In this document: piece by piece, positions 1 to 8,112 of the stretch
Layout of the letters: each line of letters opens with the position of its first letter
Numbering within the stretch: the stretch's first letter is position 1
Source: an uncultured Aquimarina sp.
GTDB lineage: Bacteria; Bacteroidota; Bacteroidia; Flavobacteriales; Flavobacteriaceae
Reading direction: 5' to 3'
DNA length: 64,000 nt
Assembly: GCA_947499005.1 (NCBI GenBank)
Contig: CANMML010000012.1
Coordinates: 1-64,000, forward strand
Position numbers and translations under genes: made by a program
Notes under the pieces: generated by a model
Told to the model about the DNA's origin: nothing
What the model saw: the letters and a program-made list of their open reading frames with translations, nothing else
Database searches by the model: none

Positions 1-41
1 TCGAGTAGGTAAAGGGGAATCTCACCCCTAAACCTCTCACA

Positions 42-75
42 GAACCGTACGTGATACTCTCGCATCATACGGCTC
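42..75 (-). ncRNA. Group II intron domain V (AGC triad)
   Basis: A 34-nt hairpin on the minus strand has the exact architecture of domain V. A 9-bp lower stem starts GAGCCGUAU and contains the AGC catalytic triad with its G-U wobble. It is followed by a two-base AC bulge, a 5-bp upper stem and a GAGA (GNRA) tetraloop. The domain VI hairpin and intron end follow at 1-41. It belongs to the same intron as the maturase at 97-1407. Confidence 0.9.
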
Positions 76-96
76 TTATTATGCAGCCACTTTCAA

Positions 97-1407
97 CTAA
101 GTTAAATGATAACCTAGTGACCAATGGTAAAATAGATTTGGAAAATCTTTTCTACATTGTCTCAACCATTTTACCGATCGCACACGGCTATTCTTGTGGC
201 CTTTGAACTTTTTCATAACCCATTTTAGTAGGCGATGATGTAGATAGTAAAAAATTGGTTTTAGAGAATTGCAACTTACTTTACCATAATAATTGATCCA
301 ACCCCTGATTTTAGGGTTAAGTATTTGAGCTAGATCTTGTAAAGTAGATCGTGTACGATTATCAAGCTTCAGAGATCGAAGCCTAGCTAGTATACGCTTC
401 TTCGATTTACGGCTCATCTTACAATCATACTGTAAGAAGCTTCCGCCTTTCTTCAAGTGAAATCTAAGAGGCTGGAAACTGAAACCTAAAAAATCAAATT
501 GAACTGACTTATACTCAAGATAACGTCCTTCTTTTTTGCAGTACACAATTTTTGTCTTTGACCGATGCACTTCTAATCGACATGTAGTCAGACGCTCTTT
601 TAGTGAGTTTAATAGACATTTTGCTTCTTGATGGGTTTGGCAATGAATAACAATATCATCTGCATATCGTACCATATCCACAGATGGATAATTGATCTCC
701 ATCCATTTATCTATACTGTAATGCAAGAATAGATTAGATAATAATGGACTAATAACTCCTCCTTGAGGAATTCCTTTTCCATCTGGAAATAAATAATCGC
801 CATTCACCAGCTGTACTGGTGCTTCTAACCATCTTTTGATATACATCTTAACCCATTTTTCTGAAACATGCTTATCTAAAGCTTTCATGAGCAGATCATG
901 ATCTACATTATCAAAGAATCCCTTAATATCTAGATCGATTACCCAAGGATACTTACGCACATAATTCCTTACTTGTGCAATAGCTTGATGACCACTCTTC
1001 TTAGGACGGTAACCATAAGAAGATGATAAAAATACAGCTTCTAATCGTGGCTCTAAATAGGTCTTTACTACTTGTTGAGCTATACGATCACTTACCGTAG
1101 GAATCCCTAAGGGACGAGACTCCCCATTTCCCTTGTCAATGGATACACGCTTTACTGCTGAGGCTAGATAACTCCCTGAGGACATCCGATTCCATAGTTT
1201 GTACAACTCTCGAACTCTTGAACCTTCAAAAATCTCCAAACTTTGTTTATCAACGCCTGAACTCCCTCCATTTCTCTTTACTAATTTGTAAGCTTCCCAA
1301 ACCATATCTTTACTGATAGGTAATGGCTTTGTCTTTTCTTTAAAAATCATCCTCTTACTAATAAAAGTTGTAATTAAATCATAAACAGCATAATTAAACC
1401 CCTTCAC
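97..1407 (-). CDS. ltrA: Group II intron reverse transcriptase/maturase
   Basis: The 436-residue intron-encoded protein copies the spliced-in RNA and helps the intron fold and splice. Reverse transcriptase blocks are clear: FFDNVDH near 164-170, GIPQGGVISP near 212-221 and the catalytic YADD at 248-251. A maturase-specific (GIIM-type) region lies near 350-420, around KIRGWINYYG. The protein stops soon after this region with no HNH endonuclease domain, so the intron probably uses an endonuclease-independent route. An alternative start is Met20 (1350), just before the conserved KTKPLPISKDMVWEAY block. The ORF lies inside intron domain IV and looks intact. Confidence 0.93.
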   Translation of the reverse strand: MKGFNYAVYDLITTFISKRMIFKEKTKPLPISKDMVWEAYKLVKRNGGSSGVDKQSLEIFEGSRVRELYKLWNRMSSGSYLASAVKRVSIDKGNGESRPLGIPTVSDRIAQQVVKTYLEPRLEAVFLSSSYGYRPKKSGHQAIAQVRNYVRKYPWVIDLDIKGFFDNVDHDLLMKALDKHVSEKWVKMYIKRWLEAPVQLVNGDYLFPDGKGIPQGGVISPLLSNLFLHYSIDKWMEINYPSVDMVRYADDIVIHCQTHQEAKCLLNSLKERLTTCRLEVHRSKTKIVYCKKEGRYLEYKSVQFDFLGFSFQPLRFHLKKGGSFLQYDCKMSRKSKKRILARLRSLKLDNRTRSTLQDLAQILNPKIRGWINYYGKVSCNSLKPIFYYLHHRLLKWVMKKFKGHKNSRVRSVKWLRQCRKDFPNLFYHWSLGYHLT

Positions 1408-1877
1408 TCCTCACCCATTACAGGTGATTCAACATTACTACGAGTTTATCCGCCACCTGATTAAGTATTGGTAATAGCCTTGTAGGTACTGCCTACTTGA
1501 TGGTTCCCTTTAACACCCTAATCAGGCTTCCTGCGTTCCGGAAAAATGCCTAGATAAAAGTCATGCTACCTTTATGGCGGTTGCCGTATAGCCAATATTT
1601 AGGTGAACGCTATACTTATCCTCAAGACCTCAATAATTCTCAAGTTTTGACAACAACTGGTATTTTCGCCACTTCATCGGTGAGTTCGCTTGCGCTCATC
1701 TCTTTTATCCACACTTGACTTTTTTTTTCAAAGCCTTTTCTGTTATCGCTTAAAACACTTTAGTTACCCGCTGTGCTTCATAACAATGGTTTGATTAGTT
1801 GTCCTAATACCCCTAATCGGAAGACCTACTTCCATCATAATTCCAGTTTCGAAACTTTTCTGTTTCTCACAGCACAC

Positions 1878-2046
1878 ATCGAGTAGACGGCTCTCCCATA
1901 AATGAGGAGAGTGTGCCTCTCACACCACCAAGCGTACGGGGCGCGTACTTGGCGGTTCGTTAATGATGCTTAATTTTGTGATAGTATTCCTCTAAACTGA
2001 TGTAGCCGACACTATCCTGTAAAATGTGTAAGTTTAAAATATAGAG
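1878..2046 (-). pseudogene. 3' remnant of a second, different group II intron
   Basis: On the minus strand a short open frame (2046 to stop 1960-1962) ends in DSVGYISLEEYYHKIKHH, which resembles the C-terminal tail of a group II intron protein. It is followed by a domain V-like hairpin (about 1923-1958) whose 9-bp lower stem, ACCGCCAAG with CUUGGUGGU, carries a CGC rather than AGC triad. A domain VI-like hairpin and a CTACTCGAT end at 1878 follow. The 5' part of this intron is absent. Its last base abuts the GTGTG start of the intact intron. The RNA part is convincing; assigning the tail peptide to an intron protein is by resemblance. Confidence 0.7.
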
Positions 2047-2075
2047 GGTTTAACTTTTTTTAAAGTAATTAATAT

Positions 2076-2267
2076 TTGTTAATCAATGGGGGTATATACA
2101 AAACTAGTTTAATTGATAGCTCTAAACCTAAACTGATAAATAAAGGTTTTTGGTATGATACATTATACCCAAATTCAATAGTTGTTAAAAATGATACTAT
2201 TTTCATTGGAGCAATTGGAGGTTTAATTATGTATGATAATAAAAACTTAAAATGGCTGTCTGAATAA
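2076..2267 (+). pseudogene. C-terminal fragment of an unknown protein
   Basis: An open frame of about 63 codons with a weak TTG start is closed upstream by TAA at 2070-2072. The peptide (NSIVVKNDTIFIGAIGGLIMY near the end) has alternating hydrophobic strands and reads like the last blade of a beta-propeller protein rather than a free-standing gene. It lies directly beside the intron remnant, so it is probably the 3' end of a gene broken by intron insertion and deletion. I do not recognise the family. Confidence 0.35.
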
Positions 2268-2496
2268 AACTATGGACAACACGGTATCCTATGTAAAGCC
2301 TTTTCGTTAAATATAAATGAAATTAAAAAAAGTAGTACTCTTAGACTGAAAAAATCTATCGTATTGTCAATGAAACTTTTGTATTTGGGGTTTTGGGCTA
2401 TTATCGTTAGCTTTAATCACAACTAATTATCAGTGCTCGCGATAAGGAAATTTATTTTTAATAATATTATTTAACAAATAACTGAAGGACTGTATT

Positions 2497-3786
2497 ATGA
2501 CAATTAAAAACTTTACTAATAAAGAAATCAGTATTATTTTGGCACTGATTGTGATGAGTTTGTTCTCTTGCCAAGAATCACAAACTACAGAAAGTCAACA
2601 ATCAGAAATTACAGAAAGTAAGACATCTCAAAGTTTAGAAAGTGCCTCTTATAAGCGCTTTCGAGAAGGTAAGATTCGTTATGAAAAATTCAATGAATTT
2701 AACACCCAATTTAAATTTACAAAACTAGAAGGTTTTGAATTCGAAAAGGGAATTGAACGTTATTACCCTTCAAGTATTATACAAGTAGGTGATAAATACT
2801 TTATGTGGTATTCCAAGCCTCTTGCTAATTCGGGAGTAGTAGGTCCAAATGATGCAACTGATACATCAAGAGCTTTTCATTGGGATCTTTGTGATGTATG
2901 GTATGCTACCTCTACCGATGGATTAAAATGGGAAGAGCAAGGAGTTGCTATCCCTCGCGGTGCTACAGGAAATTACGATCATCGAAGTGTTTTTAATCCA
3001 GACATTTTAGTTGCTAATGATAAATACTATTTAGTCTATCAAGCAGCTGCAAGTGTAAAAGATGCTCGTTGGTCTAAACTATTTAAAACATCCGGTGATT
3101 TTGCACCAAACGTAATTGGCATGTCAGTGGCCGATTCGCCTACTGGCCCATGGAAAGCATTAGATAAACCTATTTTAACACCCGGATCCAAGGATGCTTG
3201 GGATGGAGAAGTCATACACGAACCAACTTTTTTCGTTAAAGGGGGTCAATACTTTTTGTATTACAAGAGTCATGGTAGACTTCCTTGGACACCTAATATT
3301 TCAGCTGGAAAATTCAATAAAGAACATGCCGATGTACCTCTTGCAACAGGAGTTGCTATTGCAGATAATCCAGAAGGCCCATACATTAAATCGAAATACA
3401 ACCCTGTATTGATGGGAGGACACGGAAGTACCTTTTGGCCATACCGAAATGGTGTATGTGCTATTTTACCAGAAGGCCCAGAAAGAAATAGCATCCTATT
3501 CTCAGAAGATGGAATCAATTTCCATCCTATGATCCAAGGATTATCTGTTCCTAAAGGAGGAGGTGCCTTTCGTCCAGGGAAATATACCGATGTTGATGTA
3601 CAAGCAGGACAAGGTCTAACTTGGGGAGTTAGTCATTTATTGTATCCTTATTATCATTTTGTGCGTTTTGATTGCGACCTATCTCTAGAGCATGGTGATA
3701 AAATCAATAAAGGACATCAGATAATTAAAGATTATATAAATGGCGATGCATATGAGTATGATCCTAGTCTAGATGTCAATAAATAG
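2497..3786 (+). CDS. GH117-like (GH43-type propeller) glycoside hydrolase, lipoprotein
   Basis: The 429-residue protein has a lipoprotein signal (SLFSC, Cys25), a polar linker and a five-bladed propeller domain with the repeated WYxxSxDG, DIL...KYYLVYQ and GVAIADNPEGPY patterns seen in GH117, a family including anhydro-L-galactosidases that finish agar breakdown. A conserved GHGSTFWPY segment (His309) matches the region that supplies the catalytic His in GH117. Two positions look altered: the expected Asp-Pro of blade 1 is Tyr-Pro (90-91), and the later Asp-Pro is Glu-Pro (242-243). Two GH16 genes downstream fit agar-type substrates. Family placement is by eye; substrate unknown. Confidence 0.7.
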   Translation: MTIKNFTNKEISIILALIVMSLFSCQESQTTESQQSEITESKTSQSLESASYKRFREGKIRYEKFNEFNTQFKFTKLEGFEFEKGIERYYPSSIIQVGDKYFMWYSKPLANSGVVGPNDATDTSRAFHWDLCDVWYATSTDGLKWEEQGVAIPRGATGNYDHRSVFNPDILVANDKYYLVYQAAASVKDARWSKLFKTSGDFAPNVIGMSVADSPTGPWKALDKPILTPGSKDAWDGEVIHEPTFFVKGGQYFLYYKSHGRLPWTPNISAGKFNKEHADVPLATGVAIADNPEGPYIKSKYNPVLMGGHGSTFWPYRNGVCAILPEGPERNSILFSEDGINFHPMIQGLSVPKGGGAFRPGKYTDVDVQAGQGLTWGVSHLLYPYYHFVRFDCDLSLEHGDKINKGHQIIKDYINGDAYEYDPSLDVNK

Positions 3787-3868
3787 GTTAAAAAAAGAGT
3801 GCGACTAATACTTAAATTTCAACCATTCGAAAACAGAAAGTTTAGCTCATAACAACAACTTAACTAAG

Positions 3869-3898
3869 CACCTCTTACTTCTTGTACAGGGGTGTTTT
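3869..3898 (+). terminator. Intrinsic terminator after the GH117-like gene
   Basis: The stem CACCTCT/AGGGGTG (3869-3875 with 3888-3894, one G-U pair) is extended inside by TAC/GTA around a TTCTT loop and followed by TTTT. It lies about 80 bases after the GH117-like stop codon. Confidence 0.6.
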
Positions 3899-3976
3899 GG
3901 TATTTTAAAGGGATTTTTTAAATTAAATAATATCTAAATTTCAATTGTATTTAATGCACCATCAATAAACCAAAAA

Positions 3977-4642
3977 TTGAGCAAAAACATATACTACATA
4001 AGTGGATTAGGAGCTGATGAAAGAGTTTTTAAGTTTTTAAAAATTGAAAACACAACTGAAACTTTTATCAAATGGGTAGACCCGCTAAAAAATGAATCTT
4101 TAAGTTCCTATTCAAAAAGACTAATTCAACAAATTGATACTTCAAAAGGAGTTATTCTTATAGGAGTATCATTTGGAGGGATTATAGCTCAGGAAATTTC
4201 TAAGCAAATAGAAGTAGACAAATTAATGATAATTTCAAGTGTAAAGAGCCGTGAAGAGTATGGTATCGACTTAAAGTTAGCTAGTTTCTCAAGAATTTAT
4301 AAAGTAATTCCATCCTTTATTCTTAAATGGTCGAATAAATTGACTGCTAATTATTTCTTCGGAATAAAATCTAATGAAACATCTAAGCTGCTAAGAAAAA
4401 TAATTGATGATACAGACGAGAAATTTATGGTTTGGGCTATAAATAAAATCATGAATTGGAAAAAACTATCTGACCCAAAATTGAATATCACACACATTCA
4501 AGGTGATAATGATAGAATCTTTAATAATAGAAATCTAAAAAGAGTAATTTGGGTTAAAGGAGGAGGCCATTTTATGATCGTCAATAAAGCAAATGAAATA
4601 TCTAAAATCATCAATTCTGAATTAGAAATTACTAAAGGATGA
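3977..4642 (+). CDS. Alpha/beta hydrolase
   Basis: This small 221-residue cytoplasmic alpha/beta hydrolase has a first strand with an oxyanion-type loop (YYISGLGADERVF, 6-18). The nucleophile elbow GVSFGG places Ser65, an acid lies at Asp177 or Asp179 (GDNDR), and the catalytic His is at 198 in GGGHF. The only start that keeps the first strand is TTG at 3977, since no ATG lies near. Substrate is unknown; such short enzymes are often esterases or thioesterases. It stands alone on the plus strand between the GH117-like gene and a convergent VOC gene. Confidence 0.8.
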   Translation: MSKNIYYISGLGADERVFKFLKIENTTETFIKWVDPLKNESLSSYSKRLIQQIDTSKGVILIGVSFGGIIAQEISKQIEVDKLMIISSVKSREEYGIDLKLASFSRIYKVIPSFILKWSNKLTANYFFGIKSNETSKLLRKIIDDTDEKFMVWAINKIMNWKKLSDPKLNITHIQGDNDRIFNNRNLKRVIWVKGGGHFMIVNKANEISKIINSELEITKG

Positions 4643-4792
4643 AAGATTACTTCAATTGAAATAAAATGAAAATGAAAAGCCACATTTGTGCTGGCTCTCT
4701 AATCGAAGATGGTAACCTACTAATTTAGGTGTGTAGCATCCAGAAGAGGTGTACAGAATGTAAAAAAAGATTTTGCTTTTCCTATATATAAC

Positions 4793-4831
4793 ATCTTAGG
4801 TAGTCTATTTCTAAATAGGCCTACCTAAGAT
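4793..4831. terminator. Long hairpin between convergent genes
   Basis: A perfect 11-bp stem (ATCTTAGGTAG at 4793-4803 with its complement at 4821-4831) is continued by a 6-bp inner stem (4805-4810 with 4813-4818). It lies between the converging hydrolase and VOC genes, so a bidirectional terminator is the simplest reading. There is no strong T run on the plus side. Confidence 0.45.
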
Positions 4832-4898
4832 ATATTAAATCATTGTATTGCTATTCGTTCTCAGCAATAGAAATCATTTCAAGTAGATAAAATAATGA

Positions 4899-5438
4899 TT
4901 ATTCTCCCCAAGAAGAAAGACCAATAATCTCTCCATTAGGTCCTACGAAAAACGTGTATTTATCTTGTACGTAGTTTTCATTTTCTAACTTATACCCTTC
5001 TGCTTTCAACTTATCCCCTATTGGCCCAATATCATTAACTTTTAGCATGAAGTGATTATGGTTTGTGTTTCCTATTGGCCCTACTGTGTCAATAAATTCT
5101 GGTGCTGTAAGAGACAAGGTCATTTCAAAATCATTTGCTCTTATCTTCATGGCTAACATCCCTTCAATTCCTGGTCCATGAAATACCTCTGCATCGTATA
5201 ATTTGAAACCAAGAATCTCACGATATAACTTCAAGGTTTTCTCAAGATCTAATACATGCACACAAACGTATCTTAGTCCGGTAACTCGTGCTTCTTCCTT
5301 AGTCTCTTTAGACTTCGATTTTTGAGCCGAAATACTACTTGTTCCTGCTATAATAAACATAGCGACAAGAAAGCTTTTCATAATAAGGCTTAACCCATTG
5401 TTGTTTTCTGTTTTGTTCTTTTTAATTTCAGTTTTCAT
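4899..5438 (-). CDS. Secreted VOC (glyoxalase-fold) protein
   Basis: The protein has a signal peptide ending in SSISAQ followed by one vicinal-oxygen-chelate domain (TGLRYVCVHVLDLEKTLKLYREILGF onward, ending FFVGPNGEIIGL). VOC proteins bind metals or small ligands; the exact reaction cannot be read here. The frame is open to 5486, but the start at 5438 gives a Lys/Asn-rich n-region. Met at 5381 (MKSFLVAMF) would give the most compact signal peptide and is a real alternative. An export signal on a VOC domain suggests a periplasmic role. Confidence 0.75.
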   Translation of the reverse strand: MKTEIKKNKTENNNGLSLIMKSFLVAMFIIAGTSSISAQKSKSKETKEEARVTGLRYVCVHVLDLEKTLKLYREILGFKLYDAEVFHGPGIEGMLAMKIRANDFEMTLSLTAPEFIDTVGPIGNTNHNHFMLKVNDIGPIGDKLKAEGYKLENENYVQDKYTFFVGPNGEIIGLSSWGE

Positions 5439-5639
5439 AGTAAATCTTGTATAGTTTATGATTTTCGTAAAACTATGATAATTCATGATAACTCACAAAA
5501 AATCATGAAAATTGAAATATCATAGATTTTTTGTGAGTATTAGATTACCAATCCCAAATCAATTATTTTGAATATGCTCTGTATTTTGTGCATCACATAT
5601 ATCAATTGACATATTCCTTTTTTAGGTTAAATTAGCACT

Positions 5640-5665
5640 AAGCCTAAGCAAACAATTATAGGCTT
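5640..5665 (+). terminator. Terminator-like hairpin just before the vanW-family gene
   Basis: A 7-bp stem, AAGCCTA (5640-5646) with TAGGCTT (5659-5665), is followed by TTTATTTT and ends 14 bases before the start codon at 5680. It could be the terminator of an upstream plus-strand transcript or a leader attenuator. No open frame precedes it. Confidence 0.3.
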
Positions 5666-5679
5666 TTTATTTTCCAGAA

Positions 5680-6492
5680 ATGATAGAAATTAAAAAACCC
5701 GTAAAAAGAAGTAAGCTTCGACAAGTCCTTGGTAGAGAATATTTTATTTTGAAAAGAAAATTCAATTGGACGTTCGGAAAAAAAGACTGGGCAAAACTTA
5801 AAAGCAATGCACTGCTAAAACACACTGTATTCTCACATAAATCTATGATACTAAGACCTCTTAAAGATGTTGATATGTATCTACAAGAAAACAAAAGGAC
5901 TAATCTAGAAATTGCAATTAATAAAATTGACAACATATTAATTCGACCTGGTGAAACATTTTCAATATGGAAACTGGTCGGTAGGCCTACCAAATCAAAA
6001 GGATATTTGGATGGACTTGTATTAAAACAAGGGAAAATAAGTAAAGATACAGGAGGTGGATTATGCCAATTAGGAAATTTATTATTCTGGATTTGTGCCC
6101 ATTCTCCACTTACGATAACAGAAAGATATAGGCATGGGTTTGATGTTTTTCCAGATGTAAATAGAAAAGTACCCTTTGGAGCTGGAGCAACACTTTCATA
6201 TAACTATATTGATTTACAAGTAACAAATGAAACTGATAATATCTTCCAATTGACACTTTGGTTAGACAACACCCATTTAAATGGAAAACTATTGTCTAAA
6301 AACGAAATTGACGTTGAATATCTGGTTAAAGAAAAAAATCACTTGATCAAACAACAACTTTGGGGTGGATACTCTAGACATAATCAGATATATAAAATTG
6401 AAAAATCTGCACAATCTGAAACAGAAGAAATGATTGTTGAAAACCACGCCATTATGATGTATAATCCATTTTTACAGGCATCAAAAAAATAA
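5680..6492 (+). CDS. VanW family protein
   Basis: This 270-residue protein carries the VanW domain: RPGETFSIWKLVGRPT (near 90-105), the glycine-rich GGGLCQLGNLL (near 125-137) and the YNYIDLQVTNET strand region. VanW is known as an accessory gene in some vancomycin-resistance clusters, but the family is widespread and its biochemistry is unclear. No vanA/B ligase, vanH, vanX or two-component genes are nearby, so there is no reason to call this resistance. There is no clear signal peptide. Confidence 0.85.
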   Translation: MIEIKKPVKRSKLRQVLGREYFILKRKFNWTFGKKDWAKLKSNALLKHTVFSHKSMILRPLKDVDMYLQENKRTNLEIAINKIDNILIRPGETFSIWKLVGRPTKSKGYLDGLVLKQGKISKDTGGGLCQLGNLLFWICAHSPLTITERYRHGFDVFPDVNRKVPFGAGATLSYNYIDLQVTNETDNIFQLTLWLDNTHLNGKLLSKNEIDVEYLVKEKNHLIKQQLWGGYSRHNQIYKIEKSAQSETEEMIVENHAIMMYNPFLQASKK

Positions 6493-6801
6493 AACCTGTG
6501 CAATCTAGAGATGGGGTAATACACCTTCAATTTTCTTTAATTTCTAAAAAAAGACAGCCTAGTAGTATTTAAAAAAAATCATTCAAGGGGATTAAAAATA
6601 AATATTCAATAATTTTTTAATTCAAAAAAAGTCAATAATTCAAAAAACTGAATTTACTATTGTACTTTCTAAACTCCTTGAACTTCTCCTTACTTTTTAT
6701 ATATTTGGTTTTTTACTATTAATCAAAAACAGAATTTTTGGAATTACCGCTCAAATAAAGTACTCTATAAAAATCAATACTTAACTTAATAATCATAACA
6801 T
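6493..6801. other. AT-rich intergenic region
   Basis: This 309-base gap between the vanW-family gene and the DUF1080 gene is very AT-rich with several A tracts. One exact TATATTTG lies near 6699, but no partner -33 element stands out. No ORF, RNA gene or clear hairpin was seen. Confidence 0.6.
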
Positions 6802-7698
6802 ATGAGCTTTTATAAAATTCTTTTACCTGCACTTTTCCTTGCAATATCCTGTTCTCCTGTAAAAAATGAACAAAAACCAGCGGAGCCCGAATATGAATGG
6901 GATGAATTAATTGATGCTAACTTAACAAAATGGGATAACTATTTGAGTTTCCAGCACCAGCCTGGTTACGATGGAACTCCTCCTAAAGATGAAAATGGAG
7001 AATTAATAGCACCTATTGGTTTAAATAACCCAAATTACAAGGTGTTTTCTACTTTTCAAGAAGGAGACGATACCATCATTAAAAATACTGGTGAATATTA
7101 TGGATGTTTAATTACTAAAGAAGAATTTAAGAATTATCATTTTCAATTAAAATACAAGTGGGGAGGTAAAAAATGGGCTTATAGAAAAAACCTTCTTAAA
7201 GATTCGGGAATTCTTTACCATTCGGTTGGGCCAATGGCTGCTGAATATTGGAGATCTTGGATGCTTTCTCAAGAATTTCAAATCATGGAAGGCCATACGG
7301 GTGACTTTTGGAGTCAAGCTAATTCTGCTATTGACATAAAAGCTTACAAACCAGAATCTAATTTAGACCCATTAGCACACGAATCTCAAGAGTACTTGCC
7401 TATAAGTATGAATAGCCCTTACAGAAACTATTGCTTGCGAAGTGGTAATTATGAAAAACCTCATGATGAATGGAATACATTAGACTTATTCTGTTTTGAA
7501 GGTAAAAGTTTACATGTTGTAAATGGTGAAGTTGTAATGATTTTAAAGAATTCAAGATATATTGAAGAAGATGGTAAAGAAATTCCTCTTATAAAAGGAA
7601 AGATTCAATTGCAAAGTGAAGCTGCAGAGGTTTTCTTTAAGGATATTAGAATCAGAGAAATTGATTCTCTTACTCAAAAGCAACAAGCTCTTTTTTAA
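6802..7698 (+). CDS. DUF1080 (3-keto-disaccharide hydrolase type) lipoprotein
   Basis: The 298-residue protein has a short lipoprotein signal (LFLAISC, Cys17) and one DUF1080 jelly-roll domain: FSTFQEGDDTIIKNTGEYYGCLITKEEFKNYHF, the DSGILYH strand, EFQIMEGHTGDFW, then the closing VFFKDIRIREID. Some DUF1080 members hydrolyse 3-keto-glycosides, and the fold is related to concanavalin-like glycanases. It sits among polysaccharide-degrading genes on its own promoter and ends at a strong shared terminator. Substrate is not predictable. Confidence 0.85.
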   Translation: MSFYKILLPALFLAISCSPVKNEQKPAEPEYEWDELIDANLTKWDNYLSFQHQPGYDGTPPKDENGELIAPIGLNNPNYKVFSTFQEGDDTIIKNTGEYYGCLITKEEFKNYHFQLKYKWGGKKWAYRKNLLKDSGILYHSVGPMAAEYWRSWMLSQEFQIMEGHTGDFWSQANSAIDIKAYKPESNLDPLAHESQEYLPISMNSPYRNYCLRSGNYEKPHDEWNTLDLFCFEGKSLHVVNGEVVMILKNSRYIEEDGKEIPLIKGKIQLQSEAAEVFFKDIRIREIDSLTQKQQALF

Positions 7699-7720
7699 AA
7701 AGCCAATAAATGAGAAACCT

Positions 7721-7759
7721 AAGAGGCCGTCTAGAAATTTGTTTTCTAGACGGCCTCTT
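7721..7759. terminator. Strong bidirectional terminator
   Basis: A 17-bp perfect stem (7721-7737 with 7743-7759) with a five-base loop lies between the convergent DUF1080 and cold-shock genes. The A/T-rich ends give a U run in both directions. Confidence 0.88.
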
Positions 7760-7782
7760 TAATTTATAAATAGAAATTTCTT

Positions 7783-7977
7783 TTAGTTAAGAACTTCTAC
7801 ATTAACCGCAGTAAGTCCTTTACGACCTTGCTCAGTTTCAAACTGTACTTCATCATTTTCTCTAATTTCGTCTATTAATCCATTAACGTGAACGAAGATA
7901 TCTTCGCTAGAGTTTTTAGGCTTAATAAATCCAAATCCTTTTTCTGTGTTAAAAAACTTTACTGTTCCTTCTTGCAT
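7783..7977 (-). CDS. CspA-family cold-shock protein
   Basis: This 64-residue single cold-shock domain binds single-stranded RNA and DNA. Both RNA-binding motifs are present: RNP1 KGFGFI (13-18) and RNP2 DIFVHV (26-31). Length is normal for the family. It follows the fatty acid desaturase on the same strand after 135 bases and has its own structured leader. Its transcript ends at the 17-bp terminator at 7721-7759. Confidence 0.95.
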   Translation of the reverse strand: MQEGTVKFFNTEKGFGFIKPKNSSEDIFVHVNGLIDEIRENDEVQFETEQGRKGLTAVNVEVLN

Positions 7978-8020
7978 AATTGTAATATTAAATATTTATT
8001 TTATTAGTTAACGAATGTGT

Positions 8021-8076
8021 TAGCTACGTTAGCAGCTAGTACTTCGGTTACCTTTTCGATGGATATAATAATCCAT
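8021..8076 (-). promoter_or_regulatory. Structured 5' leader of the cold-shock gene
   Basis: Two compact hairpins lie between the desaturase stop and the cold-shock start. One is a 6-bp stem ATGGAT/ATCCAT (8059-8076); the other a 7-bp stem (8021-8027 with 8032-8038, one G-U pair) closing a four-base loop. Long structured leaders are typical of cold-shock mRNAs and can act as RNA thermosensors. No sequence match to a known element is claimed. Confidence 0.35.
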
Positions 8077-8112
8077 AGTTATAGGTAATTTATTTTAATT
8101 TATAGGAATTAG

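Larger units (their letters stand above)
1..1877 (-). mobile_element. Intact group II intron
   Basis: The element reads on the minus strand from a GTGTG 5' end at 1877 (group II consensus GUGYG) to its 3' end at the window edge. About 470 bases (1408-1877) precede the maturase ORF, room for domains I-III. The ORF sits in domain IV, followed by a textbook domain V at 42-75 and domain VI at 1-41. The last visible bases, CTACTCGA, need only a T to give the usual intron end in AT, so the junction lies about one base outside the window. The element is inserted directly against the 3' end of another intron remnant. Confidence 0.85.

Noticed and set aside
3270-3518. Minus-strand ORF inside the GH117-like gene
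   Set aside because: It is the shadow of a well-supported coding frame; the same applies to other antisense ORFs within genes.
5680-6492. Vancomycin-resistance cluster
   Set aside because: Only a VanW-type domain is present; the ligase, dehydrogenase, dipeptidase and sensor genes are missing.
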